Shown: piece after piece, positions 28,734 to 37,071 of the stretch
Layout: every line of letters begins with the position of its first letter
How positions within the stretch are numbered: position 1 is the first letter of the stretch
Assembly (NCBI RefSeq): GCF_018221465.1
Contig: NZ_JAAIKR010000001.1
Span: 1-64,000, forward strand
Direction of reading: 5' to 3'
DNA length: 64,000 nt
DNA from: Shewanella intestini
GTDB lineage: Bacteria; Pseudomonadota; Gammaproteobacteria; Enterobacterales; Shewanellaceae
Translations under genes and position numbers: made by a program
Notes under the pieces: model-generated
The model's database searches: none
Told to the model about the DNA's origin: nothing
What the model saw: the letters and a program-made list of their open reading frames with translations, nothing else

Positions 28734-29213
28734 ATGCGTATCGCAATGATTGCCGCTATGGCAAATAACCGAGTGATAGGTAAAGACAATAAGATGCCAT
28801 GGCATCTTCCTGAAGATTTACGCCATTTTAAGGAATTGACTTTAAATAAACCGGTAATCATGGGGCGTAAAACATTTGAATCTATTGGGCGGCCATTGCC
28901 AGGGCGTCATAATATTGTGATTACTCGCCAAGGTGAATATCAGCCACAAGGCGTCACAGTGGTTTCATCTATCGATGCTGCTTTGAGCTTAACTCAAGAA
29001 GCTCAAGAGGTGGTGATAATTGGGGGAGGACAACTTTACGCCAAAATGTTACCGCAAGCCGAAGTCCTTTATTTGACCCAAATTCACCTTGATGTTGAAG
29101 GTGATACGCATTTTCCAGAGTGGGATGATGGTACATGGGTTAATGAAAGTACTGAAAACGCAACAAATGACGATGATTTGCAATATACCTTTAACACCTT
29201 TGTAAAAAGATGA
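28734..29213 (+). CDS. folA: Dihydrofolate reductase
   Basis: FolA reduces dihydrofolate to tetrahydrofolate with NADPH and is the target of trimethoprim. The 159-residue chromosomal-type enzyme has MPWHLPEDLRHFK with the catalytic Asp28, the GRKTFES motif and the NADPH-binding IIGGGQLY. AAAGGA precedes the ATG at 28734. In E. coli folA sits next to apaH; here a DUF3718 gene and a chemoreceptor lie between them. Confidence 0.95.
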   Translation: MRIAMIAAMANNRVIGKDNKMPWHLPEDLRHFKELTLNKPVIMGRKTFESIGRPLPGRHNIVITRQGEYQPQGVTVVSSIDAALSLTQEAQEVVIIGGGQLYAKMLPQAEVLYLTQIHLDVEGDTHFPEWDDGTWVNESTENATNDDDLQYTFNTFVKR

Positions 29214-29298
29214 TAAATTATACGCGTTTGACCTTGATTGAAATATAGCCATTGATGGCTTTATTGTTAAATAAAATAATAAGATAAAGGAGTGTCGG

Positions 29299-29688
29299 AT
29301 GCGTTTGGTAGCTGTGACCCTAGCGGTCATATTTGTTGCATCTTTTGTATCAACCCCTGCAGTGGCTAATTCTAATCAATTAGCTGCTAATATTTGTAAT
29401 TATGTCAAATCAGATGATAAAAATCGTCTTCGTAAAAAACTAAAGGAAAGTCGCGTAAAATTACGCAACATCTATTCTGGTATTTCTTGTGATGGCAGCA
29501 GTTTATTGCGTACTGCCTACAATTCAAATGCCAATAACATAGGTGAGTTTATTGCTAAACGATTATCTTCTAAAGAACTGTCTGCAACAGAAGCTGATGG
29601 CAACACTATCATTGACTGGGCTAATGCCAATGGTCATGGTGGCAATGCCATTACTGCTGTTATTAATGATAGGCTCGGTGGAAGTTAG
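29299..29688 (+). CDS. Secreted DUF3718 family protein
   Basis: The 129-residue precursor has a Sec signal peptide (cleavage near AVANSN, residue 24). The mature domain matches DUF3718, found mainly in Alteromonadales, with CNYVKSDDKNRLRKKLKE and Cys residues that may form a periplasmic disulfide. Function is unknown. AAGGAG precedes the ATG and an intrinsic terminator follows. Confidence 0.7.
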   Translation: MRLVAVTLAVIFVASFVSTPAVANSNQLAANICNYVKSDDKNRLRKKLKESRVKLRNIYSGISCDGSSLLRTAYNSNANNIGEFIAKRLSSKELSATEADGNTIIDWANANGHGGNAITAVINDRLGGS

Positions 29689-29703
29689 GTTATCAGTTTG
29701 ATT

Positions 29704-29732
29704 AAAAATGCCGGCTTGTCCGGCATTTTTTT
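29704..29732 (+). terminator. Terminator behind the DUF3718 gene
   Basis: AAAATGCCGG and CCGGCATTTT flank a short loop and end in a T-run. Confidence 0.85.
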
Positions 29733-29913
29733 ATGAGTAATTCTAACATTGAAACTTTTTACTATGTTAACTCTGTTCTCGTTAGAATGTTATTCACCTA
29801 CATCGCAGCCTCCGAAGAAACGGCTTCATATCGAGATTTAGTTTGCAATAAATTGATACTTTACAGCTTATTGAACAAGTTTTTATTGTATGGCATTAAA
29901 TCTGTTGTAATGT

Positions 29914-29988
29914 TCAATCCCTACTTATCAATCCCTACTTATCAATCCCTACTTATCAATCCCTACTTATCAATCCCTACTTATCAAT
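29914..29988. repeat. Tandem repeat, 14-bp unit
   Basis: Five exact copies of CAATCCCTACTTAT plus a partial sixth are joined without spacers. No spacer-repeat structure is present, so it is not a CRISPR array. Confidence 0.9.
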
Positions 29989-30335
29989 AGCAACGAGGCT
30001 TAGCGTCAATAGCTAGCCTTGTTAGCACTGCATTGTGAACGGTTAAGGAAGATAGACTGATTGCTTTTTCTCGCCACACAGAGAACGCGAGCTAGCATGT
30101 AGATGAATGTCAGGAATACTGGCAAGTGTTAATGACTAAAACGGCCTAAGGTTTATATTATCTCTGGGTAAAAAAACAAATGCCAACTCCGGAAAATAAA
30201 TCAACTTAAATCATAAGTTAATGGTCAGGTAAAAAAGTCGGTGAGTTATTTGTTTAACTACACGGTTTATTTAACCGCTTAATAAAGGCATATTTGAGCT
30301 TGGCCTAACCAATCTGATGGCATATCTAAAATAAT

Positions 30336-30362
30336 AAAAAAGGGCCTGAAGGCCCTTTTATG
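30336..30362. terminator. Terminator of the chemoreceptor gene
   Basis: AAAAGGGCCT and AGGCCCTTTT form a perfect stem. On the minus strand it is followed by TTTTTTATT. Confidence 0.85.
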
Positions 30363-30386
30363 CTGGTTGTATTTTAGTCAATTAAA

Positions 30387-32408
30387 TTAAACTTTAAATT
30401 CACCGACAGAGCTTTGAAGCTCTTCAGCTAGTGCAGCTACCTGTTGACTTGCGACTGCTGTTTGATCTGAACCGGTTGAGGTTTCTTCTGAAATTAATGC
30501 TATGTGTTCCAGTTTTTCAGAAACTTGTTGGCTGACCAGGTTCTGCTCTTGAGCGGCATTGGCAATGTGAGAGCCTGAATCAAAGGCTTTATGAACCGAT
30601 TGTGCAATCGTCTCTAACGCTAAATTCGCTTGCTCAGTCTTTTCGACACAACTATTAGCTTGAGTGCTACCAAGCTCCATCACAGCAACGGCTTGCTGAG
30701 TGCCTTGTTGTAAGACTTCAATCATTTGTTGTATTTCGCTTGTTGAGTCTTGAGTGCGTGAAGCTAAATTACGTACTTCATCAGCAACGACGGCAAAACC
30801 GCGACCTTGCTCACCGGCCCGTGCCGCTTCAATAGCTGCGTTAAGTGCCAGTAGGTTTGTTTGCTCAGCAATACCACGGATGACATCAAGAATCGAACCA
30901 ATCGCAGCGCTGTCTGAATGCACTTTATTGATAACTTTTCCCGCTTTAGTGACTTCTGCTGCTAGTGCCAGAATTGTTTGTTTGTTGTCTTCAGCAAGAT
31001 TATGCATGTGCTGGGTTTCTTGATCTGCTTGTTTGATTTGCGCTAAGGCTTCATCAGCACTCATAGACACTTGTTGGGCACTGGAGCTTAACTGTGTTGT
31101 GGCTGTTGCAACTTGATCGACCTGACTTTTTTGCTCTTGAATACTGACCGTTGTTTGCGCGGTAATGGCTGAGGTTTCTTCTGCTGCTGCGGCTAATTGA
31201 TTCGATCTATCTAAAATACCAATGATCAAACCTCTTAAGCTATCAACTAGTTGATTACAGTTTTTTGCTAACTCAGCAAACTCATCTTCACCTGAGTCAT
31301 CAAGCTTATGAGTTAAATTGCCTGATGCTAATACTGTCAGAGCTTGATTTACTTTCGCTAATGACTGCGTTAACGGCCTAACGACAGCAATACTAACAAT
31401 GATTGAAATAATGATGGCAAAAATAACGACTAACCATGTTTTGAGCATTGCTGAATCAATGTTTTCGATGGCCTCGTTACTAATATCGGCTGCATAGGCA
31501 TCAATTTCTTTAACCAAGTTAGCCATAATTTCATTGATGTGCAGTGAATTTTGAGTGTTCTCTGCAAGTTGTTGGCTAGCCAGTTGTGCATGACTGAGCT
31601 GTTGTTTCTTGATGGCAATAATGGATTGGTTGCCACTTAATAAGTTAAATACTTTATCGGTTTCATTTTTTAAGTCGTTAAGTAAATTGTCATCAAGTAA
31701 GCCTTCACCCTGTTGGTGAATATGGTTTAGCTTGGTTCTGACTTCGCTTACCATGAACTCGAGTTCTTTATCGATTAAATTATATTTCTTGATGTCCGTT
31801 GCTGCGACAAGATCGTAAACGGTGGTAATTAAATTGATAAAGGTGTTATCAACCGAGCTTGCTGAAGCGGCAATGCTTCGCTCATCCATATCATCACTGG
31901 TTTCAAGGTCGATAAAGTCCAATAAAATTGATGAGGCATCATCAGCGGCATCTTCTAACGCTTGGCGTTTCTTGTTGAGTTGTTCTTGTTTAGTCAATGA
32001 TTGCGCTTTCTCATTGAGCATATTAGTGGCTTTATCATGGAAGGTGTTATAGCTGTTTTCTAGATCTGTTAGGCGTGAAGCTAATTCAGGTTTAGCAAGT
32101 AATAAATGCGCGAGCTTTGACTGTTGGCTTTGAAAAGTGCCGTGTAGGTGTTTTAAATTTGCTTCAGCAGTTGGGATATCTGTTGAGTGGTCGCTATGGT
32201 AGCCTAAAAGTGTTTCAAATTTTTGTTTACCTAGGTTTTCATTGAGTAAACTGGTTGTTTCTAAAGCCGGTATACTGACCTGCTGTAAGATTGTTGTACC
32301 TTGTTTAATGCTGTTGTTACTGTAGAAGGTGACCACGCCGAGAATAAACAGTAATAACGTGACAATCGCAAATCCGCCAATCACTCTTGTTGCGACATTA
32401 ATTTTCAT
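30387..32408 (-). CDS. Methyl-accepting chemotaxis protein
   Basis: This 673-residue membrane receptor signals to CheA/CheW. It has a helix at about residues 10-29, a long helical periplasmic sensor region of about 290 residues, a second helix at about 325-347, a HAMP domain and a cytoplasmic signalling hairpin. The hairpin tip has [21 protein letters not shown] (key residues [16 protein letters not shown]). No CheR-docking pentapeptide ends the protein. GGAG precedes the ATG at 32408. A near-perfect sigma-28 promoter lies 86 bases upstream, tying it to flagellar gene expression. The ligand is unknown. Confidence 0.9.
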   Translation of the reverse strand: MKINVATRVIGGFAIVTLLLFILGVVTFYSNNSIKQGTTILQQVSIPALETTSLLNENLGKQKFETLLGYHSDHSTDIPTAEANLKHLHGTFQSQQSKLAHLLLAKPELASRLTDLENSYNTFHDKATNMLNEKAQSLTKQEQLNKKRQALEDAADDASSILLDFIDLETSDDMDERSIAASASSVDNTFINLITTVYDLVAATDIKKYNLIDKELEFMVSEVRTKLNHIHQQGEGLLDDNLLNDLKNETDKVFNLLSGNQSIIAIKKQQLSHAQLASQQLAENTQNSLHINEIMANLVKEIDAYAADISNEAIENIDSAMLKTWLVVIFAIIISIIVSIAVVRPLTQSLAKVNQALTVLASGNLTHKLDDSGEDEFAELAKNCNQLVDSLRGLIIGILDRSNQLAAAAEETSAITAQTTVSIQEQKSQVDQVATATTQLSSSAQQVSMSADEALAQIKQADQETQHMHNLAEDNKQTILALAAEVTKAGKVINKVHSDSAAIGSILDVIRGIAEQTNLLALNAAIEAARAGEQGRGFAVVADEVRNLASRTQDSTSEIQQMIEVLQQGTQQAVAVMELGSTQANSCVEKTEQANLALETIAQSVHKAFDSGSHIANAAQEQNLVSQQVSEKLEHIALISEETSTGSDQTAVASQQVAALAEELQSSVGEFKV

Positions 32409-32493
32409 ACGGTACTCCAATTGTTATTATTTTTGCGTCAGCTTGTTATCGGATTCATTTTATCAGGATAAATCACGTACATGATAGCTTTAT

Positions 32494-32520
32494 ATATCGG
32501 CTATGTTATTAAAAAGTTTA
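32494..32520 (-). promoter_or_regulatory. Sigma-28 (FliA) promoter of the chemoreceptor
   Basis: On the minus strand, TAAACTTT, 11 bases, then GCCGATAT matches the flagellar sigma-28 consensus TAAAGTTT-N11-GCCGATAA at 14 of 16 positions. Its -35 begins on the TAA stop codon of apaH. The chemoreceptor ATG is 86 bases downstream. Confidence 0.8.
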
Positions 32521-33342
32521 ACGAAAATTTAACTTTTTTTGAGTGATTTTTTGATCAGTTTCTAAGTGCCATAAGGTCATTTCTTCACCCCAGCAACATC
32601 CTGTATCAAGTGCTTGAAGAAAAGGACGGCTAACTTGCCCTTTTAATGCAGCCCAATGACCAAAAGCAATGGTGATATCAGGCGCTAAAGCGGATGGAAA
32701 CTCAAACCAAGGTATAAGTTGTGTCTTGTCGACATCAAAAGGAGAGGATTTACAAGCAAAGTCTAGCTGACCGTGTAGGTCAAGGAAGCGCATGCGCGTA
32801 AGGGCATTAATGCAGTATCTTAACCGGGGGACTCCTGTCGCATTAGGTTGCCATGGCTCTGGTGCTTCGGTATACATTTTACTAATAAGAGCATCAAGAT
32901 AATTGGGTTTAATTAATGCTTCACTTACTAACGCGGATTCAGTTTGCAGCGTATTGAGATCCCAATGTGGTGGGACACCAGCATGGGTCATAACAATATT
33001 ATGCGAGGGGAGGTAGCGCATTAATGGTTGGTGTCGTAACCAACCTGTTAGTTGATTAATATCGGGTGATGCTAATAACTCTGCTAAGTTATCTTTGGGG
33101 TTTGGGCGCTTTAATTTACCGTGCAGTGCCAATAAATGTAAATCATGATTACCTAACACGACTTTGGCGCTGTTATCTAGCTGTTTAAAAAACTGCAGCG
33201 TGGCGAGGGAGTTTTCACCGCGCGCCACTAAATCGCCCACAGCCCATAATTCATCTTTAGATGGGTTAAAAGCGACTTTCGCTAACAGCGCTTGCAACTC
33301 TGCAAAACAGCCTTGAACATCACCAACAAAATAATGCGCCAT
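32518..33342 (-). CDS. apaH: Diadenosine tetraphosphatase (symmetrical)
   Basis: ApaH splits Ap4A into two ADP and also removes Np4 caps from RNA. The 274-residue metallophosphatase shows GDVQGC (residues 7-12), GDLVARGENS (about 36-45), GNHDLH (about 64-69) and the later His ligands. It is the last gene of the lptD operon, 3 bases behind apaG. Its stop codon overlaps the -35 element of the next gene's promoter. Confidence 0.95.
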   Translation of the reverse strand: MAHYFVGDVQGCFAELQALLAKVAFNPSKDELWAVGDLVARGENSLATLQFFKQLDNSAKVVLGNHDLHLLALHGKLKRPNPKDNLAELLASPDINQLTGWLRHQPLMRYLPSHNIVMTHAGVPPHWDLNTLQTESALVSEALIKPNYLDALISKMYTEAPEPWQPNATGVPRLRYCINALTRMRFLDLHGQLDFACKSSPFDVDKTQLIPWFEFPSALAPDITIAFGHWAALKGQVSRPFLQALDTGCCWGEEMTLWHLETDQKITQKKLNFR

Positions 33343-33345
33343 TAA

Positions 33346-33765
33346 TTACTGTAATAATCCAGGTTGGGCTAAACGAAATATTGGAATGGCGGCTTTAAAA
33401 GGTGAGCCAGAAGCATCTATCATGCCGTAACTTCCCTGCATAAAACCAATCGGTGTGTCCAGTACAGTGCCGCTGGTATATTGATAAGCGGTGTCTGGTT
33501 TAATCGTCGGCGTTTCACCAACAACGCCAGCGCCTTTCACTTCCGATTTGTCTCCATTGGCGTTAGTGATTATCCAATGGCGGTCTTGTAAAGTCACCGC
33601 ATGCTGGCTGAGATTGATGATAGTGATGGTATAGGTAAATACGAATTTACCTGCATTTTCATCTGATTGCTGTGCAATATATTGGGTTTCAGTATTAATT
33701 TTTATATGTGAATTCACGTCCAAATATTCCATTTTGGACGTGCTCGGCACGTCCCGAGTTGACAA
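33346..33765 (-). CDS. apaG: ApaG
   Basis: ApaG is a small immunoglobulin-fold protein of uncertain role, traditionally linked to Co2+/Mg2+ resistance. The core has YTITIINLSQHAVTLQDRHWIITNANG and GAGVVGETPTI in the family positions. Two starts are possible. TTG at 33765 has AGGAA in the end of rsmA and lies one base behind the rsmA stop, giving 139 residues. ATG at 33732 has no ribosome-binding site but gives 128 residues, nearer the family length of about 125. A hairpin lies between the two. I list the TTG with limited confidence. Confidence 0.85.
   Translation of the reverse strand: MSTRDVPSTSKMEYLDVNSHIKINTETQYIAQQSDENAGKFVFTYTITIINLSQHAVTLQDRHWIITNANGDKSEVKGAGVVGETPTIKPDTAYQYTSGTVLDTPIGFMQGSYGMIDASGSPFKAAIPIFRLAQPGLLQ
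33736..33757 (-). other. Hairpins between the two apaG start candidates
   Basis: GGACGTGC and GCACGTCC form a perfect 8-bp stem with a 3-base loop. The overlapping CTCGG/CCGAG pair offers a second, mutually exclusive stem. Both lie in the transcript between the TTG and ATG starts of apaG. Confidence 0.5.
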
Positions 33766-33766
33766 G

Positions 33767-34579
33767 TTATTCCTGAGCTTGCTTTTGGCACAATAGGTTT
33801 GCTAATGCCACATATTGCTCAACCGTGATTTGTTCAGGGCGTAATGTTGAATCGACATTAAGCTGAGAAAACTCTTCATCGGTGAAGATAGTTTTTAGGT
33901 TATTACGTAATGTTTTACGGCGCATATTAAATGCAGTCGTACAAACGTGGCGTAACACATTAACGTCTTCGCACGGAAACGGCTTGGTATCAAATGGCAG
34001 TAAACGTACTACTGCTGAATCAACCTTAGGGGCAGGAGTAAACGCACTTGGTGGTACTTCAAGTACAGGAACTACTTGGCAGTAGTATTGCGCCATAACG
34101 GTCAGTTTGCCGTAAGCCTTAGTGCCAGGGCTGGCAGATAAGCGCAGTACGACCTCTTTTTGAAGCATGAAGTGCATGGTTTCAATTTCTTCAGCAAACT
34201 CAAAAAGGTGGAACATGAGCGGCGTTGAAATGTTATATGGCAAGTTGCCAAACACTTTCATTTTTTTGCCAGCTTGTTTTAGCTGCCTAAAGTCAAACTG
34301 TAGTGCATCACCTTGGTGAATAGTCAACTTATCTTTCAAAAAAGGGTGTGATTGTAAGCGCTCAACTAAATCTCGGTCTAATTCAACCACGCAGAGGTTG
34401 TCGATAGACTCTGCAACAGGCTCGGTAATTGCGCCAAGGCCGGGGCCAATTTCAACCATGACATGGTCGTTATCAGGTGCAATAGCCCCCACGATACGGC
34501 TAATAATGGTGTCGTTAGTTAAGAAGTTTTGCCCAAAACGTTTTCTGGCTGTATGGCCTAAATGTACTTTATTACTCAT
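33767..34579 (-). CDS. rsmA: 16S rRNA dimethyladenosine transferase (KsgA)
   Basis: RsmA dimethylates two adjacent adenines near the 3' end of 16S rRNA during 30S maturation. The 270-residue enzyme has FGQNFL at the N-terminus, SAM-binding [11 protein letters not shown] (about residues 43-53) and catalytic NLPYNIS (about 113-119). It lies 9 bases behind pdxA. Loss of KsgA gives kasugamycin resistance in other bacteria. Confidence 0.96.
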   Translation of the reverse strand: MSNKVHLGHTARKRFGQNFLTNDTIISRIVGAIAPDNDHVMVEIGPGLGAITEPVAESIDNLCVVELDRDLVERLQSHPFLKDKLTIHQGDALQFDFRQLKQAGKKMKVFGNLPYNISTPLMFHLFEFAEEIETMHFMLQKEVVLRLSASPGTKAYGKLTVMAQYYCQVVPVLEVPPSAFTPAPKVDSAVVRLLPFDTKPFPCEDVNVLRHVCTTAFNMRRKTLRNNLKTIFTDEEFSQLNVDSTLRPEQITVEQYVALANLLCQKQAQE

Positions 34580-34588
34580 GAAAAATTG

Positions 34589-35572
34589 CTACTTACTCTT
34601 TGTAGCCAAATCAATGGCCTTATTTAATGCACAGGTAAAACTACCGCTGTCAGCATCGCCTGTACCTGCTAATTCAAGTGCCGTTCCATGGTCAACTGAA
34701 GTACGGATATAAGGTAAGCCCAATGTAATATTGACTGACTTACCAAACCCAAGTGATTTTAACACAGGTAATCCTTGATCGTGATACATCGCCAGTACCA
34801 CATCAGCTTGCTCTAAATATTTAGGTTGGAACAAGGTATCTGCAGGTAATGGTCCCACAAGATCCATGCCTTGCTCTCGCAGCTCATCCATTGCGGGGAT
34901 CATCACGTCTATTTCTTCACGTCCTAAATGGCCGTCTTCACCCGCATGAGGGTTTAAACCACAAACAAAAATCTTTGGTGCTTCAATACCAAATTTACTG
35001 GTCAGTTCTCGATGTAAAATAGTAATGATGTGATTTAAACGTTCGTGGGTAATGGCTTTAGAAACGTAAGCTAATGGAATATGAGTAGTCACTAATGCCA
35101 CTTGCAATTTTGGTGCGGCAAGCATCATAACGACATCAGAGCAGTTGGCTTGAACAGCAAAAAACTCTGTATGGCCACTAAAAGGAATACCCGCTTGATT
35201 AATGATACCTTTGTGTACCGGGCCGGTGACGACAGCGTCAAACTCGTTTGACATGTTTTTTTCACCAGCATAACGCAACGTATCAACAACGTAGTGACTG
35301 TTTGCTTCATTTAACTGTCCACAAACAACCGGTTCAACAAGTGAGAATGGCGCAATGGTTAAGGTGCCAGCTTCTTGAGGCTTAGGGGCCAAAGTCGGTT
35401 GGTATGGGCGTAATTGAAGTGGTAAGCCTAATTTCTTTGCTCGAGTCACTAACAATTTAGGGTCGGCACAAACAACAAGTTCAGCCGGCCAAGCCTGCTG
35501 AGCGAGTTCAATAATTAAATCTGGGCCAATACCCGCCGGTTCACCCGGCGTGATTGCAATACGTTTTGTCAT
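34589..35572 (-). CDS. pdxA: 4-hydroxythreonine-4-phosphate dehydrogenase
   Basis: PdxA oxidises 4-phosphohydroxy-L-threonine with NAD in the DXP-dependent pyridoxal phosphate pathway. The 327-residue protein has [12 protein letters not shown] at the start, [20 protein letters not shown] and HDQGLPVLK, which include the metal-binding His and Asp residues. It starts 18 bases behind surA. Confidence 0.95.
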   Translation of the reverse strand: MTKRIAITPGEPAGIGPDLIIELAQQAWPAELVVCADPKLLVTRAKKLGLPLQLRPYQPTLAPKPQEAGTLTIAPFSLVEPVVCGQLNEANSHYVVDTLRYAGEKNMSNEFDAVVTGPVHKGIINQAGIPFSGHTEFFAVQANCSDVVMMLAAPKLQVALVTTHIPLAYVSKAITHERLNHIITILHRELTSKFGIEAPKIFVCGLNPHAGEDGHLGREEIDVMIPAMDELREQGMDLVGPLPADTLFQPKYLEQADVVLAMYHDQGLPVLKSLGFGKSVNITLGLPYIRTSVDHGTALELAGTGDADSGSFTCALNKAIDLATKSK

Positions 35573-35590
35573 TAAGTTGTTTTTGCCTTA

Positions 35591-36886
35591 CTAACTCACT
35601 GGGTCAAAGATTTCGATATAAGCGTCGCTGCGCATTTCATTTAACCAGTTTTGTAGTTCTTCATTAAATTTACGACGGAAAATTAGCTGGTGTGCACGGT
35701 TACTGTTAAAAGTATCTGTTGCATCCGTTTTACGCGTGTTCTCTAGTTGAGCAATATGCCAACCGTGGGTTGTTCTAAATGGCTCACTTATTTCGCCTTT
35801 TTTCAGGCTTTTTAATGTGTCGGCAAACTCGGGAACATACATGCTTGGTTGTGCCCAGCCTAGTTCACCACCTTTGGTGGCTGAACCTGGGTCGTCTGAG
35901 TATTGACGAGCAAGTGTGGCAAAATCAGCTTGGCCTGAACGAATTTGTTTCAGGAAGTTAGTTAGCATCGCTTTGGCACGTTCTTCAGATAAAATTGGTG
36001 ATGGTTTAAGTAAAATATGGCGCGATTTTACTTCATCAATTTCTTTGGTTTGTAAGCCTCGGGTATCCATTACTTTGATAATGTGAAAGCCTGAACCAGA
36101 CTTAATAGGGCCAATGATGTCACCTTTTTTTGCATTTTTTATCACTTCCGCGAAAAGGGTTGGCATTTCATTGATGTTCATATAATCCCATACGCCACCT
36201 TCAAGCGCTTTAGGGCCAGAAGATGAAGCGATAGCTGTACTTTTAAAGTCTTTACCGTCATTTAAGCGTTTTAAAACGGCATCAGCACGCTTGCTCGCAG
36301 CGTCTAGCTGCTGGCTTGTTGGGTTGCTTGGAACATCAATAAGAATGTGTCCTACTTGGAACTCAACTTCTTTTAACCCCTGTTCATTCATCAATTTCAC
36401 TAAAGAGCTGATTTCTTGCGGTGATACCTGAATGCGGCGCTGAACTTGAATACGTTGAATTTCACCAATAGTGACTTCTTCACGAAGCTGTTCACGGTAC
36501 TGGTTGAAACTCATGCCGTCTTTTTCAATTTGGTCACGCATTTGCGAGACGGTTAATTTTTGTTCTTTGGCGATATTTTCAATCGTTTGATCAAGTTGTA
36601 AGTCGCCAACTTGTAGCCCCATGCGGTCTGCCATTTGCATTTGCAAGTGAGTTAAAATCAAGCGTTCGATAACTTGGGTTCTCAACGCTTTTTCTGATGG
36701 TAGTGCTTGTTTGGCTGCCTTGGCATTTGCACTAACAGTACGAATCATGTTGTTGATTTCGCTTTCTAAAATAATACCGTCGTTAATTTGTACTGCGACG
36801 CTATCTAATTGTTGCGGTGCAGCCATGGCCGTGTGGCTGGCGATTAACGCCATTAAAGCAAACATCAATTTCTTACTGTGTTTCAT
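35591..36886 (-). CDS. surA: Periplasmic chaperone/isomerase SurA
   Basis: SurA carries unfolded outer-membrane proteins, including LptD, to the BAM complex. The 431-residue precursor has a signal peptide (cleavage near AMAAPQ), an N-terminal chaperone module and two parvulin domains (about residues 175-275 and 285-385). A short C-terminal helix completes the chaperone core. The ATG at 36886 (MKHSKKLMFALMAL) has AAGGA upstream, and the longer frame is not supported. A gap of 185 bases from lptD leaves room for a separate promoter. Confidence 0.95.
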   Translation of the reverse strand: MKHSKKLMFALMALIASHTAMAAPQQLDSVAVQINDGIILESEINNMIRTVSANAKAAKQALPSEKALRTQVIERLILTHLQMQMADRMGLQVGDLQLDQTIENIAKEQKLTVSQMRDQIEKDGMSFNQYREQLREEVTIGEIQRIQVQRRIQVSPQEISSLVKLMNEQGLKEVEFQVGHILIDVPSNPTSQQLDAASKRADAVLKRLNDGKDFKSTAIASSSGPKALEGGVWDYMNINEMPTLFAEVIKNAKKGDIIGPIKSGSGFHIIKVMDTRGLQTKEIDEVKSRHILLKPSPILSEERAKAMLTNFLKQIRSGQADFATLARQYSDDPGSATKGGELGWAQPSMYVPEFADTLKSLKKGEISEPFRTTHGWHIAQLENTRKTDATDTFNSNRAHQLIFRRKFNEELQNWLNEMRSDAYIEIFDPVS

Positions 36887-37071
36887 CCAAAAAATCCTTG
36901 GCACTATTATTTTCATTAATTTGACGTCAATCGTCGAAACGGAATTTGTGTTGTTCACTGGGATAACCCAGCATATTATTCTATGACCTTTGTTTTAACG
37001 TGAGGTTCAGCTATAGCAAAGCGATTTAGCATAAAGAAGGCAATTTAGCATAAAAACGCTGACTAAATAGC

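Larger units (their letters stand above)
29689..30386. other. Intergenic gap of about 700 bases
   Basis: This is the largest gene-free stretch of the window. It holds two terminators (29704-29732 and 30336-30362) and a 14-bp tandem repeat (29914-29988). An open frame over 29733-29990 is explained by the repeat and has no ribosome-binding site. The remainder shows no recognisable RNA gene or element. Confidence 0.55.

Noticed and set aside
29914-29988. Possible CRISPR array
   Set aside because: The copies are 14 bases long and joined directly, with no spacers and no cas genes nearby.
29733-29990. Open frame of 85 codons with a repeated NPYLSIPTYQ-like end
   Set aside because: It begins inside terminator sequence, has no ribosome-binding site, and much of it is created by the 14-bp tandem repeat.
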